Position numbers and translations under genes: made by a program. From Streptomyces sp. NBC_01754 (GTDB taxonomy: Bacteria; Actinomycetota; Actinomycetes; Streptomycetales; Streptomycetaceae), in the NCBI RefSeq assembly GCF_035918015.1, contig NZ_CP109132.1, forward strand, positions 5,394,001-5,458,000: a DNA stretch of 64,000 nt, written 5' to 3'. Positions 49,346 through 58,362 of this stretch are shown in pieces. The first letter of the stretch is position 1. Each line of letters begins with the position of its first letter. Below the pieces are notes generated by a model. That model was given only the letters and a program-made list of their open reading frames with translations, searched no databases and was not told the origin of the DNA.

Positions 49346-49388
49346 GAAGGGGCGGTCCGTCCCGTGACACGGGGCGGACCGCCCCTTC
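49346..49388 (+). terminator. 20-bp hairpin terminator of the gat operon
   Basis: The arms 49346-49365 and 49369-49388 pair over 20 positions with one T-G pair and a 3-nt GAC loop. It starts 18 nt after the gatB stop and ends the operon. Confidence 0.8.
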
Positions 49389-49548
49389 GGCGTCTGCCGG
49401 GCAGTTGCCCTTTTGACGCGGACGGCCGGGCACATCGGGAACGGTCGGGCGGCCACCGTCTCCGGTCGATCCGGGTCCGCCGGATCGGGAGACGGATCGG
49501 GAGCGGACGGCGAGGCGGATCAGGCCCTGTGACCATCGCCACGAAACG

Positions 49549-49566
49549 GACAAATGATCATTATTG
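49549..49566. promoter_or_regulatory. AT-rich palindrome upstream of the MMPL gene
   Basis: AATGATCATT (49553-49562) is a perfect 10-bp palindrome within the imperfect symmetry CAAATGATCATTATTG, about 100 nt before the transporter start. AT-rich palindromes like this stand out here and often bind TetR/MarR-type repressors; no regulator gene is adjacent. Confidence 0.45.
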
Positions 49567-49660
49567 GCTGAGAGAGTGACGGTTCTCAAGGTCATGCGAC
49601 TTTCGCGGGATGTTCCCTTGTCTCCCGTCAGGGTCCACGAGCCCGCAGGGAGCACGTCCG

Positions 49661-51880
49661 TTGGCCTCCATCGCACGCTGGTGCCTCGCGCACCGCCTCG
49701 CCACCGTCCTGATCTGGTTGTTCGCTCTGGGCGGCGTCGCCACCGCGGCGGGTTTCGCCGGTTCCTCCTACTCCGACGACTACGACGTGCCGGGTACCGA
49801 GGCGGGCCGGGCGGGCGACCTCCTGTCGGAGGGGTTCACCCAGCTCGGGGGCGACAGCGACACCGTCGTCTGGCACACCACGGGACCGTCCGTGCGTGAC
49901 GGCGACGTCGAGCGGACCATGAGCCTGACCCTGCGCGCGATCGACGACCTGCCCGGCATCGGCGCCGTCACAAGCCCCTACGGGGCCGCCGGAGCGGGGC
50001 AGATCAGCGCCGACAGCCGCACCGCCTACGCCACGGTCACCTTCGACCAGCCGGTCGAGGACATCCCCCGGGAACAGGCACAGGCCCTCGTCGAGACCGC
50101 GAAGGCCGCCGAGCGGGACGGGCTCCGGGTCGAGCTCGGCGGGAGCGCCGTCGCCCTGACCGAGGCACCCGCACTGCACCTCAGTGAGGCGATCGGGGTG
50201 GTCGTCGCCGCCCTCGTCCTCTTCCTGGCGTTCGGCTCGCTCGCCGCCAGCCTGCTGCCCATCGCCACCGCCCTCGTATCCGTCGGCACGGCCTACGCGG
50301 GCATCGTGCTGCTCGGCCATGTCATGGAGGTCGCCGACTTCGCGCCGATGCTGGGCATGCTCATCGGGCTCGGCGTCGGCATCGACTACGCCCTGTTCGT
50401 CGTCACCCGGCACCGGCAGGGGCTGCGGCGCGGTCTGTCCGTCCCCGAGGCCGCGTGCAACGCGGTCGCCACCGCCGGCCGTGCCGTCGTCTTCGCGGGA
50501 GCGACCGTCTGTGTCGCCCTGCTCGGCATGCTGGTCCTGCGGCTCGGCTTCCTCAACGGGGTCGCGATCGCCGCCTCGCTCACCGTGCTGCTGACCGTCG
50601 CGGCCTCCGTGACCCTGCTGCCCGCCCTGCTCTCCTACATCGGCACCCGGGCGCTGAGCCGGCGCGAACGCCGGCGGCTCGCCGCGGAAGGCCCGTGGAC
50701 CGACCGGTCCACCGGCTTCACCGCCCGCTGGTCCTCCTTCGTCGAACGGCACCCCAAACTGCTGGGCGCGTTCGCCGTCGCCCTGATGGCCGTGCTGGCG
50801 CTGCCCGCACTCGGGCTCCACCTGGGCACCGCCGACCAGGGCAACAACCCGGCCACGGCGACCACCCGGCAGGCGTACGACCTGCTGGCCGACGGATTCG
50901 GGCCCGGCGTCAACGGTCCGCTCACCGTGGCCGCCCGCCTCGACGGGGCCGACGACCGGCTCGCCCTCGACTCCCTGCCCGGTGTGCTGCGGGGCACCGA
51001 CGGTGTCTCCTCGGTGAGCCCGGTGACGTACAACAGCAGCGGCGACACCGCGTTCGTCACCGTGGTGCCGAGGACGGCGCCGCAGGACCTGCGGACCAGT
51101 GAACTGGTGGACCGGCTGCGCGCGGACGTGCTGCCGCCGGTGGGCGAGAACACCTCGCTCGAACTCCGGGTGGGCGGGGTGACGGCCGCGTACGACGACT
51201 TCGCCGACGTCATCGTCGGCAAGCTGCCGCTCTTCGTCGGGGTGGTCATCGGGCTCGGCTGCCTGCTCCTCCTCCTCGCCTTCCGCTCCCTGGCCATCCC
51301 CCTCAAGGCCGCCGCCATGAACATCGCCGCCGTCGCCGCCTCCTTCGGGGTCGTCGTCGCGGTCTTCCAGTGGGGATGGGGCAGTGAACTGCTGGGACTG
51401 GGCAGCGCCGGCCCGATCGAACCCTTCCTGCCCGTCATCATGGTCTCGGTCCTCTTCGGGCTCTCCATGGACTACCAGGTCTTCCTCGTCGGCCGGATGT
51501 ACGAGGAGTGGCGGGAGACAGGGGACAACCGCAGAGCGGTCCGGGTGGGCCTCGCCGAGACCGGGCGGGTGATCAACTCCGCGGCGGTCATCATGATCTC
51601 CGTCTTCCTCGCCTTCGTGCTCAGCGGGGACCGTGTGATCGCGATGTTCGGCATCGCGCTGGCCGCGGCCGTGGCACTGGACGCCTTCGTCCTGCGCACG
51701 CTGCTCGTCCCCGCCCTGATGCATCTGCTCGGCGGCGCCAACTGGTGGCTGCCCGCCCGCCTGGACCGCCTGCTGCCGCGTATCAGCATCGAGCCGTCCG
51801 ACGGACCCGCGCCCCGTGCGAGGATTCCCGGGGAGCGCGCCGACGAGGAACACCTGCCGGTCGCGCAGCGCGTCCACTGA
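49661..51880 (+). CDS. MMPL-family RND transporter
   Basis: A 739-aa inner-membrane transporter of the MmpL/SCO-type RND family, with two repeats of an extracellular loop plus transmembrane bundle. The family motif GIDYALFVVTRHRQGL (first half) and SMDYQVFLVGRMYEEW (second half) hold the proton-relay Asp-Tyr pairs. Substrates are typically lipids, drugs or secondary metabolites. The TTG at 49661 (protein starts with the sequence ASIARWCLAHRLATV) has AGGGAG 8 nt upstream; no in-frame ATG has a site. Confidence 0.9.
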   Translation: MASIARWCLAHRLATVLIWLFALGGVATAAGFAGSSYSDDYDVPGTEAGRAGDLLSEGFTQLGGDSDTVVWHTTGPSVRDGDVERTMSLTLRAIDDLPGIGAVTSPYGAAGAGQISADSRTAYATVTFDQPVEDIPREQAQALVETAKAAERDGLRVELGGSAVALTEAPALHLSEAIGVVVAALVLFLAFGSLAASLLPIATALVSVGTAYAGIVLLGHVMEVADFAPMLGMLIGLGVGIDYALFVVTRHRQGLRRGLSVPEAACNAVATAGRAVVFAGATVCVALLGMLVLRLGFLNGVAIAASLTVLLTVAASVTLLPALLSYIGTRALSRRERRRLAAEGPWTDRSTGFTARWSSFVERHPKLLGAFAVALMAVLALPALGLHLGTADQGNNPATATTRQAYDLLADGFGPGVNGPLTVAARLDGADDRLALDSLPGVLRGTDGVSSVSPVTYNSSGDTAFVTVVPRTAPQDLRTSELVDRLRADVLPPVGENTSLELRVGGVTAAYDDFADVIVGKLPLFVGVVIGLGCLLLLLAFRSLAIPLKAAAMNIAAVAASFGVVVAVFQWGWGSELLGLGSAGPIEPFLPVIMVSVLFGLSMDYQVFLVGRMYEEWRETGDNRRAVRVGLAETGRVINSAAVIMISVFLAFVLSGDRVIAMFGIALAAAVALDAFVLRTLLVPALMHLLGGANWWLPARLDRLLPRISIEPSDGPAPRARIPGERADEEHLPVAQRVH

Positions 51881-51900
51881 CCAGGAGGAGCGGTCCCACC

Positions 51901-52452
51901 GTGTTCGCGATGTCCCTCGGCGACGACGGGGCGCAACTGCGCCCCCTGGAGCCCTGGCAGGCCGAGGAGTTCCTCGCCCACATGGACCGGGCACGCGGCC
52001 TGGTCGACCCCTGGATCCCGTTCGCCGCGGCGGCCGCGGACCTCGACTCCGCACGGGCGACGCTCCAGCGGTACGCCGACAAGCAGGCGGCCGACACCGG
52101 ACGGATCCACGGGATCTGGCTCGACGGCACCCTGGTCGGCGGCGTCCTCTTCCGCGTGTTCGAGGCGTCGTCCGGCACCTGCGAGATCGGCTGCTGGCTG
52201 GAGCCGGCCGGCCAGGGCCGGGGACTGGTGCACCGGGCGTCCCGCAAGCTGATCGAGTGGGCGTTCGAGGTGCGCGGGATGCACCGGGTGGAGTGGATCG
52301 CCTCGGCCGACAACTCCCGCAGCGTCGCCGCGGCCGAGCGGCTAGGGATGACCCGCGAGGGGGTACTGCGCGAGGCCTACCTGCACCACGGGGTACGGCA
52401 CGACGAGGAGATCTGGGCTGTCCTGGCCGACGAATGGCGGGCGGCGCGTTAA
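51901..52452 (+). CDS. GNAT acetyltransferase, RimJ/RimL type
   Basis: A 183-aa acetyltransferase. LRPLEPWQAEEFLAHMDRAR opens the domain, IGCWLEPAGQGRGLVHRASR carries the acetyl-CoA-binding Gln/Arg-x-x-Gly motif, and ASADNSRSVAAAERLGMTREGVLRE closes it. These enzymes acetylate ribosomal or other N-terminal amines, or small molecules. The GTG at 51901 follows AGGAGG within 14 nt and lies 20 nt after the MMPL gene, so the two are probably co-transcribed. Confidence 0.88.
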   Translation: MFAMSLGDDGAQLRPLEPWQAEEFLAHMDRARGLVDPWIPFAAAAADLDSARATLQRYADKQAADTGRIHGIWLDGTLVGGVLFRVFEASSGTCEIGCWLEPAGQGRGLVHRASRKLIEWAFEVRGMHRVEWIASADNSRSVAAAERLGMTREGVLREAYLHHGVRHDEEIWAVLADEWRAAR

Positions 52453-52474
52453 GCCCGCTCTCATACGCGCCCCC

Positions 52475-52480
52475 TAGCGT
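52475..52480 (+). promoter_or_regulatory. -10 box of the leaderless membrane protein gene
   Basis: TAGCGT ends 7 nt before the ATG at 52488, with no Shine-Dalgarno, indicating a leaderless start. Confidence 0.45.
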
Positions 52481-52487
52481 GCGCCGC

Positions 52488-53078
52488 ATGGACACCACCC
52501 CCACCCCCTCCACCCCGCTCACGCACGACGACCACGACGAAGGGAAGACGGCGACCGAGGAGAAGGACACGCCCGGTCCGACCGGTCCCCCGGACGCCCG
52601 CGCGCCGGAGGACGCCGTCCCGGACACCTTCGACGAGGACGCCCTGGAGCCCGACCCCTACGACCAGGCCGAGGCCGCCGCGTCCGCCGGGGCGGGCACG
52701 GGCGCCGCGGCCGTGGTCGCCGCCGGGCTCGGGGTCGTCTCGCTCTCCGGGTCCTGGACCGGTCGGGTCGTCGCCGAACGCGAGACCCTGATCGGCCAGA
52801 TCAACGCCTCCCAGAGCAGCCCCGCGCAGCAGATCGCCCAGATGTACGGCGACGCCTGGCACAGCACCGCCCTCGTCAACGGCCTGTTCGCCGTGCTCGC
52901 CGTGCTCGTCGGGGTCTTCGTCCTGGTGCGGCCCGCCTTCGGCGCCCCGGCCGCCCACCCGCAGCCCGGCTGGATCCGGTCCGTGGCGCGGGCCGGGATC
53001 GCGCTCGGGGCGATCGGCGTGCTGATCTCCGTCGGCATGTACATCGACTTCTTCCTCCCCCTCCCCAGCGCGGGCTGA
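52488..53078 (+). CDS. Hypothetical membrane protein with acidic N terminus
   Basis: A 196-aa protein I cannot assign to a characterised family. The first 65 residues are hydrophilic and rich in Asp/Glu/Pro/Thr. Three hydrophobic segments follow (about residues 68-88, 125-147 and 165-190), with a soluble loop containing INASQSSPAQQIAQMYGDAW between the first two. The start is leaderless by promoter position. It ends just before the 22-bp tandem repeat. Confidence 0.7.
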   Translation: MDTTPTPSTPLTHDDHDEGKTATEEKDTPGPTGPPDARAPEDAVPDTFDEDALEPDPYDQAEAAASAGAGTGAAAVVAAGLGVVSLSGSWTGRVVAERETLIGQINASQSSPAQQIAQMYGDAWHSTALVNGLFAVLAVLVGVFVLVRPAFGAPAAHPQPGWIRSVARAGIALGAIGVLISVGMYIDFFLPLPSAG

Positions 53079-53116
53079 GACCCCCGGTGCCGCGCCTGGG
53101 CCCCCTCGGGACAGGA

Positions 53117-53204
53117 CTGAGGCCTCCGCCGTGCGGTCCTGAGGTCCCCACCGGACGGTACTGAGGCCTCCGGCGGACGGTACTGAGGCTTCCGCGGTGC
53201 CAGG
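53117..53204. repeat. Four tandem copies of a 22-bp unit
   Basis: Copies at 53117-53138, 53139-53160, 53161-53182 and 53183-53204 all begin CTGAGG and share the layout CTGAGGCCTCCG...GGACGGTA. Copies 2 and 3 are the closest pair; copy 4 is the most diverged. Two weaker 21-nt copies (starting 53075 and 53096) may precede them, the first covering the stop codon of the upstream gene. A period of two helical turns would place every copy on the same DNA face. Confidence 0.75.
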
Positions 53205-53304
53205 ATGCGGCACACGCCCGATGTGGCGGCGCCCCTTCCCGGGGAGAGTGGGACCACGGCAAGGAGCCGTGGCCCCGGGTGGGGCCTCGTCAGGGGGAGA
53301 AGAC

Positions 53305-53502
53305 ATGTACGCCTACGAACCGCACCGGTTGCACAGCGCCGAACTGATGCGCCGGGCCGAGAAGCGGCGGACCGTCCGCGAGGCGGTGCTCGCCCGCCGG
53401 GCCGCCCGCCGCGAGGAGCGGGCCGTCGCCCGCACCGGCGGGCAGGACGGCCCGGGAGGGCGGGTGAGCGAGGACCCCGGCCGGTTCGCTTACGCCGCGT
53501 AG
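53305..53502 (+). CDS. Small basic hypothetical protein
   Basis: A 65-aa protein with an Arg-rich central helix (AEKRRTVREAVLARRAARRE) and a Gly-rich tail ending FAYAA. GGGGGAGA lies 6 nt before the ATG at 53305, a strong ribosome binding site. Its stop is 2 nt before the first start of the LuxR gene, so the two may be coupled. I do not recognise a family; a nucleic-acid-binding role would be a guess. Confidence 0.6.
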   Translation: MYAYEPHRLHSAELMRRAEKRRTVREAVLARRAARREERAVARTGGQDGPGGRVSEDPGRFAYAA

Positions 53503-53504
53503 CC

Positions 53505-56500
53505 ATGGGCGACCGCACGGCCGGTGCCCCGGCACCGCTCTCCACCGCGGTCGGGGCACCGGCGTTGTCGTACGCGTATGCGATGCTCGGCGCTGTGGAG
53601 ACCAACACCGTCAGTCCCGTCTTCGTCGGGCGGGCCGGGGAGCTCGCCTCGCTCACCGGGACACTCGTCCGCGCCTCGGCGGGCGAACCGCAGGCACTGC
53701 TCGTCGGCGGCGAGGCGGGGGTCGGAAAGACCCGGCTCGTCGAGGAGTTCATCGCCGTGGCGAGCCGCCGGGAGGCCGTCGTGGCCGTCGGAGGCTGTGT
53801 GGAGATAGGGGCCGACGGGCTCCCGTACGCCCCCTTCGCGAGCGCCCTGCGCGCCCTGCGCCGCGCACTGCCCGAGGAGATGGCGCGGGCGACGGCCGGA
53901 CAGGAGGGCGAACTTGCCCGGCTGCTCCCCGAACTGGGCGAGCCCGCCCACGCGTCGAACGACGAGCACGGCACCGCCCGCCTCTTCGAGCTCACCGCCC
54001 GGCTGCTGGAGCGGGTCTCCGCCGCCCGCACGGTCGTCCTCGTCCTGGAGGACCTGCACTGGGCCGACACCTCCACCCGCCACCTCCTGTCCTACCTCTT
54101 CCGGAACCTGCGTGGCGGGCGACTCCTCGTGATCGGCACCTACCGCTCCGACGACGTCCACCGCCGCCATCCGCTGCGTCCGCTCCTGGCCGAACTGGAC
54201 CGGCTCCGTACGGTCGGACGCGTCGAACTCGACCGGTTCAGCCGCGCCGAGGTCGGCCGGCAGCTCACCGGAATCCTCGCGGTGGTCCCGGACACCGCCC
54301 TCGTGGACGAGATATTCGACCGTTCCGACGGCAACGCCTTCTTCGTCGAGGAGCTCGCCCGCACCATCGAGTGCCGAGGCGACGGCTCGCAGCTCTCCGA
54401 CTCCCTGCGCGACCTCCTCCTCGTACGCGTCGAGACGCTGCCCGGCGACGCCCAGCGGGTCGTGCGGATCGTCGCCGAAGGCGGCTCCACCGTCGAGCAC
54501 CGGCTCCTCGCCGCCGTGGCCCGGCTGGCCGACGACGACCTGGACGAGGCGCTGCGGGCCGCCGTCGGCGCCAACATCCTGCTGCCCGCCCCCGACCTCG
54601 ACGGATACCGCTTCCGGCACTCCCTGGTCCGGGAGGCCGTCAGCGACGACCTGCTGCCTGGCGAACGTTCCCGGCTCAACCGCCGCTACGCCGAGGCCCT
54701 CGAAGCCGACCCCGGACTCGTCCGCGCCGACGAACGCGCCGCCCGCCTCGCCAGCTACTGGTACGCCGCCCACGACCCCGCCAAGGCGCTGCCCGCGGTC
54801 CTGCGGGCCTCCGTCGAGGCCCGTCGCCGCTACGCCCACTCCGAGCAACTGCGGCTGCTGGAGCGGGCCATGGAACTCTGGGACGATGTGCCCGAGGTCG
54901 TCCGCGCCACCCTGCGCCCCCTCGACTACGCCGAGGTCTACCCCGGCTGCGGCTGTGAGACGGGCGCCCCTCTGCGCTACCTCGACCTGATGGCCGAGGC
55001 CACCGTCGCCGCCCGCTTCGGCGACGACCGCGAACGGGCCCTGACCCTCGCGAAGAAGGCCCTGCGGGTACTGGACGGGGAGGACGACCCGCTGCGCGCC
55101 GCGTGGTTCTGGGTGCAGCGCTCCTCCCTGATGCAGAGCCTGTCCCGGGGCGACGGGTGGCAGGAGCTCGCCACCGCCCAGGAGCTCGTGCGGGGACAGC
55201 ACCCCTCCGCGGTGCACGCCGACGTCCTGGCCAACGTGGCGAGCTGGGGAGCGCTGCACCGGCCCGGCCCCGACACGCTCGCCGCCGTGGACCGGGCCGT
55301 CGAGTACGCCAGGCTCGTCGGCGAGGAGTACATCGAGCTGCACGCCCGGCTCACCCGCGGGTGGCTCACCATCGACGCGGGGGACGTCGAGGGCGGCCTC
55401 GCCGAGATGTACGCCGTCCGCGACCGCGCCGACGCCCTCCACCTGGTGGGCGTGATGAGCCGTGCCAGTATCAACCTGCCCGGCTCGCTGGAGTCCGTGG
55501 GCCGTTCGCTGGAGGCGCTGGCCGCCGCGGACCACGGGATCGCGATCTGCCACGGCCACGGACTGCCCGACTCCGAGGCATGGGTCCGGGCCAATCAGGC
55601 GCAGTCCTACTTCTCCCTGGGGCACTGGGACGAGAGCAGGGCGGCGGCCGACGCGGCGGCCCTGCTCTCCCGGTCCCGCAAGTCCCAGGGGCTGGTCGCC
55701 GCCCGGCGGGCCGAACTCGCCGTGGCCCGGGGCGACTTCACCGAGGCCGAGGAGCAGCTCGCGCTGAACAGGCGCCTGTTCGGGGTCCATGACCCCCAGC
55801 CCCAGTACCTGATCAGCCCCGTCCGGTACACCATGGTCCTCGCCGCGCAGCAGGGGCGCGTCCCGGACGCGCGGGCCGCCTTCGAGGCGCAGTCCGACGC
55901 CGGGTTCGCGCCGGGGACCCAGAACTACGCGCTGCCGCTGCTGCACGCCGCCGCGGTGATCGAGGCCGACACCCGCGGACTGCCCGCGACGGAGCCCGGC
56001 CGGCCCGCGATCCTGGCACGGATCAGGGGGCACCTCAAGCGGATGCCCGTGCTCGCGCCCGTCTGGACCGCCTACGGGGAGCTGATCGAGGCGGAGCTGG
56101 CGAGGGCGGAAGGGGCGGACACCCCTCAGCACTGGGCCCGCGCCGCCGCAGCCTTCGGCCCGTTGGGACGGCCGTACGAGCTCGCCCAGGTCCGGCACCG
56201 GTGGGCGGAGTGCGTTCTCGCCACGTCCGGTGACCGGTCCACCGCCGCGGAACTCCTGCGTGAGGCGGCCACGGTGGCCGAGCGGCTCGGAGCGGCACCC
56301 CTGCTGAAGAGCATCGAGCTGCTGGCCCGGCGGGCCCGTATCGCGCCGGTCGTCCCGGACGCCGCCGGTCCGGCGGCGGACACCGCAGACGAGGACGCGC
56401 GGACGGCTCCCGAGCCGGCGGCGGACGCGATCGAGTCGTTCGGGCTGACCTCGCGCGAACAGGAGGTGCACCGGCTGGTCGCGGCCGGGTACACCAACCG

Positions 56501-56639
56501 CCGTATCGCGGAGGAGCTGTACATCTCGCCGAAGACCGCCAGCGTGCACGTCTCGAACATTCTGGCCAAGCTGGGTGTGTCCAGCCGTGGGGAGGCGGCT
56601 GCCCTGGCCCACCGCTTCCGGCTGTACGCGGTGGGGTGA
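53505..56639 (+). CDS. Large LuxR-family (LAL-type) transcriptional regulator with ATPase domain
   Basis: A 1044-aa LAL-type regulator. The AAA/STAND ATPase part has Walker A GGEAGVGKTRLVEEF (about residues 68-82) and Walker B VVLVLEDLHWAD (about 178). The middle is TPR-like helical repeats. The C-terminal LuxR HTH is SFGLTSREQEVHRLVAAGYT ... RRIAEELYISPKTASVHVSNILAKLGV. Such proteins activate sugar or secondary-metabolite genes on binding a ligand and ATP. The ATG at 53505 is coupled to the small upstream gene; an ATG at 53583 (MLGAVETNTVSPVFVG) fits the family's usual N terminus better. Confidence 0.9.
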   Translation: MGDRTAGAPAPLSTAVGAPALSYAYAMLGAVETNTVSPVFVGRAGELASLTGTLVRASAGEPQALLVGGEAGVGKTRLVEEFIAVASRREAVVAVGGCVEIGADGLPYAPFASALRALRRALPEEMARATAGQEGELARLLPELGEPAHASNDEHGTARLFELTARLLERVSAARTVVLVLEDLHWADTSTRHLLSYLFRNLRGGRLLVIGTYRSDDVHRRHPLRPLLAELDRLRTVGRVELDRFSRAEVGRQLTGILAVVPDTALVDEIFDRSDGNAFFVEELARTIECRGDGSQLSDSLRDLLLVRVETLPGDAQRVVRIVAEGGSTVEHRLLAAVARLADDDLDEALRAAVGANILLPAPDLDGYRFRHSLVREAVSDDLLPGERSRLNRRYAEALEADPGLVRADERAARLASYWYAAHDPAKALPAVLRASVEARRRYAHSEQLRLLERAMELWDDVPEVVRATLRPLDYAEVYPGCGCETGAPLRYLDLMAEATVAARFGDDRERALTLAKKALRVLDGEDDPLRAAWFWVQRSSLMQSLSRGDGWQELATAQELVRGQHPSAVHADVLANVASWGALHRPGPDTLAAVDRAVEYARLVGEEYIELHARLTRGWLTIDAGDVEGGLAEMYAVRDRADALHLVGVMSRASINLPGSLESVGRSLEALAAADHGIAICHGHGLPDSEAWVRANQAQSYFSLGHWDESRAAADAAALLSRSRKSQGLVAARRAELAVARGDFTEAEEQLALNRRLFGVHDPQPQYLISPVRYTMVLAAQQGRVPDARAAFEAQSDAGFAPGTQNYALPLLHAAAVIEADTRGLPATEPGRPAILARIRGHLKRMPVLAPVWTAYGELIEAELARAEGADTPQHWARAAAAFGPLGRPYELAQVRHRWAECVLATSGDRSTAAELLREAATVAERLGAAPLLKSIELLARRARIAPVVPDAAGPAADTADEDARTAPEPAADAIESFGLTSREQEVHRLVAAGYTNRRIAEELYISPKTASVHVSNILAKLGVSSRGEAAALAHRFRLYAVG

Positions 56640-56667
56640 GACCGGTCCCGCCCCGCCGCGGGCGGGC

Positions 56668-56715
56668 CCGGTGGCACCGGCCGCCGGGCCACCGGCGCGG
56701 GCCCGGTGCCACCGG
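56668..56715 (+). terminator. 13-bp hairpin after the LuxR gene
   Basis: CCGGTGGCACCGG (56668-56680) pairs perfectly with CCGGTGCCACCGG (56703-56715) around a 22-nt loop, 29 nt after the stop. Confidence 0.65.
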
Positions 56716-56762
56716 CGTACGAGGCCGGGCTCTCGCGCGCCGGGGCCACCAGGGGCCGGGCC

Positions 56763-57017
56763 TCACGCGCCTCGGACCGGTGGGCCCGTCGGTCCGTCCG
56801 GTCCATCCGTCCGTTCCGGTCCGTCCGGTCCGCCGGCCGCGTCGCCGGTCCTCGCCCGGCCAGGACGCCGGAGCGTCACCTTGCCGGAGGAGAGGTCTAT
56901 CGGGCCGCGCGCCGGATCACCGACGCCCAGGTCCTCGCGGCTCAGGTCCAGCCGCTTCCGCTCCTCGGCGGCGTGCCTGCGGCCTGGCGCGAACAGCTCC
57001 GAGAAGAAGTCGAACAC
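56763..57017 (-). CDS. DUF6191 domain protein
   Basis: An 84-aa protein of the DUF6191 type found next to sugar dehydrogenase genes in Streptomyces, as I recall. The conserved part is MFDFFSELFAPGRRHAAEERKRLDLSREDLG and GPIDLSSGKVTLRR; the last 35 residues are Gly/Pro-rich. The GTG at 57017 has GGGAG about 10 nt upstream. Function unknown. It follows the dehydrogenase gene by 33 nt on the same strand, so the two share a transcript. Confidence 0.7.
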   Translation of the reverse strand: MFDFFSELFAPGRRHAAEERKRLDLSREDLGVGDPARGPIDLSSGKVTLRRPGRARTGDAAGGPDGPERTDGPDGPTGPPVRGA

Positions 57018-57050
57018 CAGCCGTGCTCCCTCCGACGCGTGTGCCGGCCG

Positions 57051-58334
57051 TCACCGCACCTTCAGCAGCAGGATCCGGTCGTCCCCCGGCTTCGGGGTCC
57101 CGCGTCCGTCCGTGTTGCTCGTGACCAGCCACAGTTTGTCGCCGCCCGCCGCGACCACGGTGCGCAGCCTTCCGTACTTCCCCTTCAGGAACGCCTGGGG
57201 GGCCGCCAGAGGTTCCTCGTCCGGGGTACCCGACAGCGGGATGCGCCACAGCCGCTCGCCGCGCAGGCCGGCCATCCAGATGGACCCCTCGGCGTAGGCG
57301 ATGCCGCTCGGGGAGGCCTCGGAGGTCTTCCACTGGGCCACCGGGTCCACATACCCGGACTCGCCCTTCTCGCCCTCCACCTCGGGCCAGCCGTAGTTTC
57401 TGCCGGGCTCGATCGCGTTCAGCTCGTCCCAGGTGTCCTGGCCGAACTCCGAGGCCCAGAGCCGCTTCCGACCGTCCCAGGCCAGTCCCTGCACATTGCG
57501 GTGGCCCCATGAGTACACCACCGAGTCGGCAGAGGGGTTGCCGTGCACCGGCTCGCCGTCGGGGGTCATCCGCAGGATCTTGCCCGCGAGGGACTTCTCG
57601 TCCTGGGCCAGGCCCGTGTCGCCCGTCTCCCCCGTGCCCACGTAGAGCATGCGGTCGGGGCCGAAGGCGATCCGGCCGCCGTTGTGCAGGGCACCCTTCG
57701 GGATGCCCCGCAGGATCGTGTCCGGGGCGCCCAGCTGCTGTCCGGCCGGCTTCGACTCGTCGTACTGCATGCGGGCGACGCGGTTGTCCGACTCGGTCGT
57801 GAAGTAGGCGTACACCAGGTGGTCCGCGCCGTACGTCGGCGCCACGGCCAGGCCGAGCAGACCCCCCTCACCGGCCGGAGCGACCCCCGGCACGGCGCCC
57901 AGTTCCGTCTTCTCGCCGCTCTCCCCGTCGATCCGGGTGATCGTCGCGTCGTCGCGTGAGGACACCAGCAGATCGCCTCCGGGCAGCGGGGCGAGCCCCC
58001 AGGGGGAGGTGAGATCCTCCGTCAGGGTGGACACCACCTCCACCGAGCCCTTGGCGGGCGGCCGCGAGGCGGGCGGACTGGAGGAGGCCGCCGGGGCGGA
58101 GGCGGAACTCGGCGGCGGAGTGGGGGAGGCGTTCCCGCCGGGCGGCCGGCCGTCGTCGGACGCGCAGGCGGCCGACATCAGCAGGCAGGCCGACGCGAGC
58201 ACGGCCGGCACCCCCTTCCGCCTCTTGCGCCCGTTGCGCAGCCTGGGTGCCGCGGGAGTTTGCACAGGACCGGTCCTTTCGACGGCGGGCATCACCACTG
58301 TTCTTACACTGCCGCCCGCCCCGGCTCCCCCCAT
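57051..58334 (-). CDS. PQQ-type sugar (glucose/sorbosone) dehydrogenase lipoprotein
   Basis: An exported six-bladed beta-propeller of the soluble PQQ glucose dehydrogenase family. A lipobox LMSAAC ends the hydrophobic segment; positively charged residues precede it. Blade sequences include LTSPWGLAPLPGGDLLVSSRD, GEGGLLGLAVAP, YVGTGETGDTGLAQDEKSLAGKILR and SYGHRN-like VYSWGHRNVQGLAW, typical of Ylii/Asd family members. The start is uncertain: M1 at 58334 or an ATG at 58292. Ca2+/PQQ use and substrate are inferred from the family. Confidence 0.87.
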   Translation of the reverse strand: MGGAGAGGSVRTVVMPAVERTGPVQTPAAPRLRNGRKRRKGVPAVLASACLLMSAACASDDGRPPGGNASPTPPPSSASAPAASSSPPASRPPAKGSVEVVSTLTEDLTSPWGLAPLPGGDLLVSSRDDATITRIDGESGEKTELGAVPGVAPAGEGGLLGLAVAPTYGADHLVYAYFTTESDNRVARMQYDESKPAGQQLGAPDTILRGIPKGALHNGGRIAFGPDRMLYVGTGETGDTGLAQDEKSLAGKILRMTPDGEPVHGNPSADSVVYSWGHRNVQGLAWDGRKRLWASEFGQDTWDELNAIEPGRNYGWPEVEGEKGESGYVDPVAQWKTSEASPSGIAYAEGSIWMAGLRGERLWRIPLSGTPDEEPLAAPQAFLKGKYGRLRTVVAAGGDKLWLVTSNTDGRGTPKPGDDRILLLKVR

Positions 58335-58362
58335 CCGTTGCCGAGCCCTTTTCCTCCGGCGG

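Noticed and set aside
53117..53204. Tandem 22-bp repeats as a CRISPR array
   Set aside because: The units are directly adjacent with no spacers, and no cas genes are nearby.
53490..56612. A 1040-codon open frame antisense to the LuxR regulator (and similar long antisense frames opposite 26.3-28.3, 29.1-31.0, 41.1-43.9, 49.6-52.6 and 60.6-63.5 kb)
   Set aside because: They mirror the codon-position GC bias of the real genes on the other strand, have repetitive low-complexity composition, and match no family.
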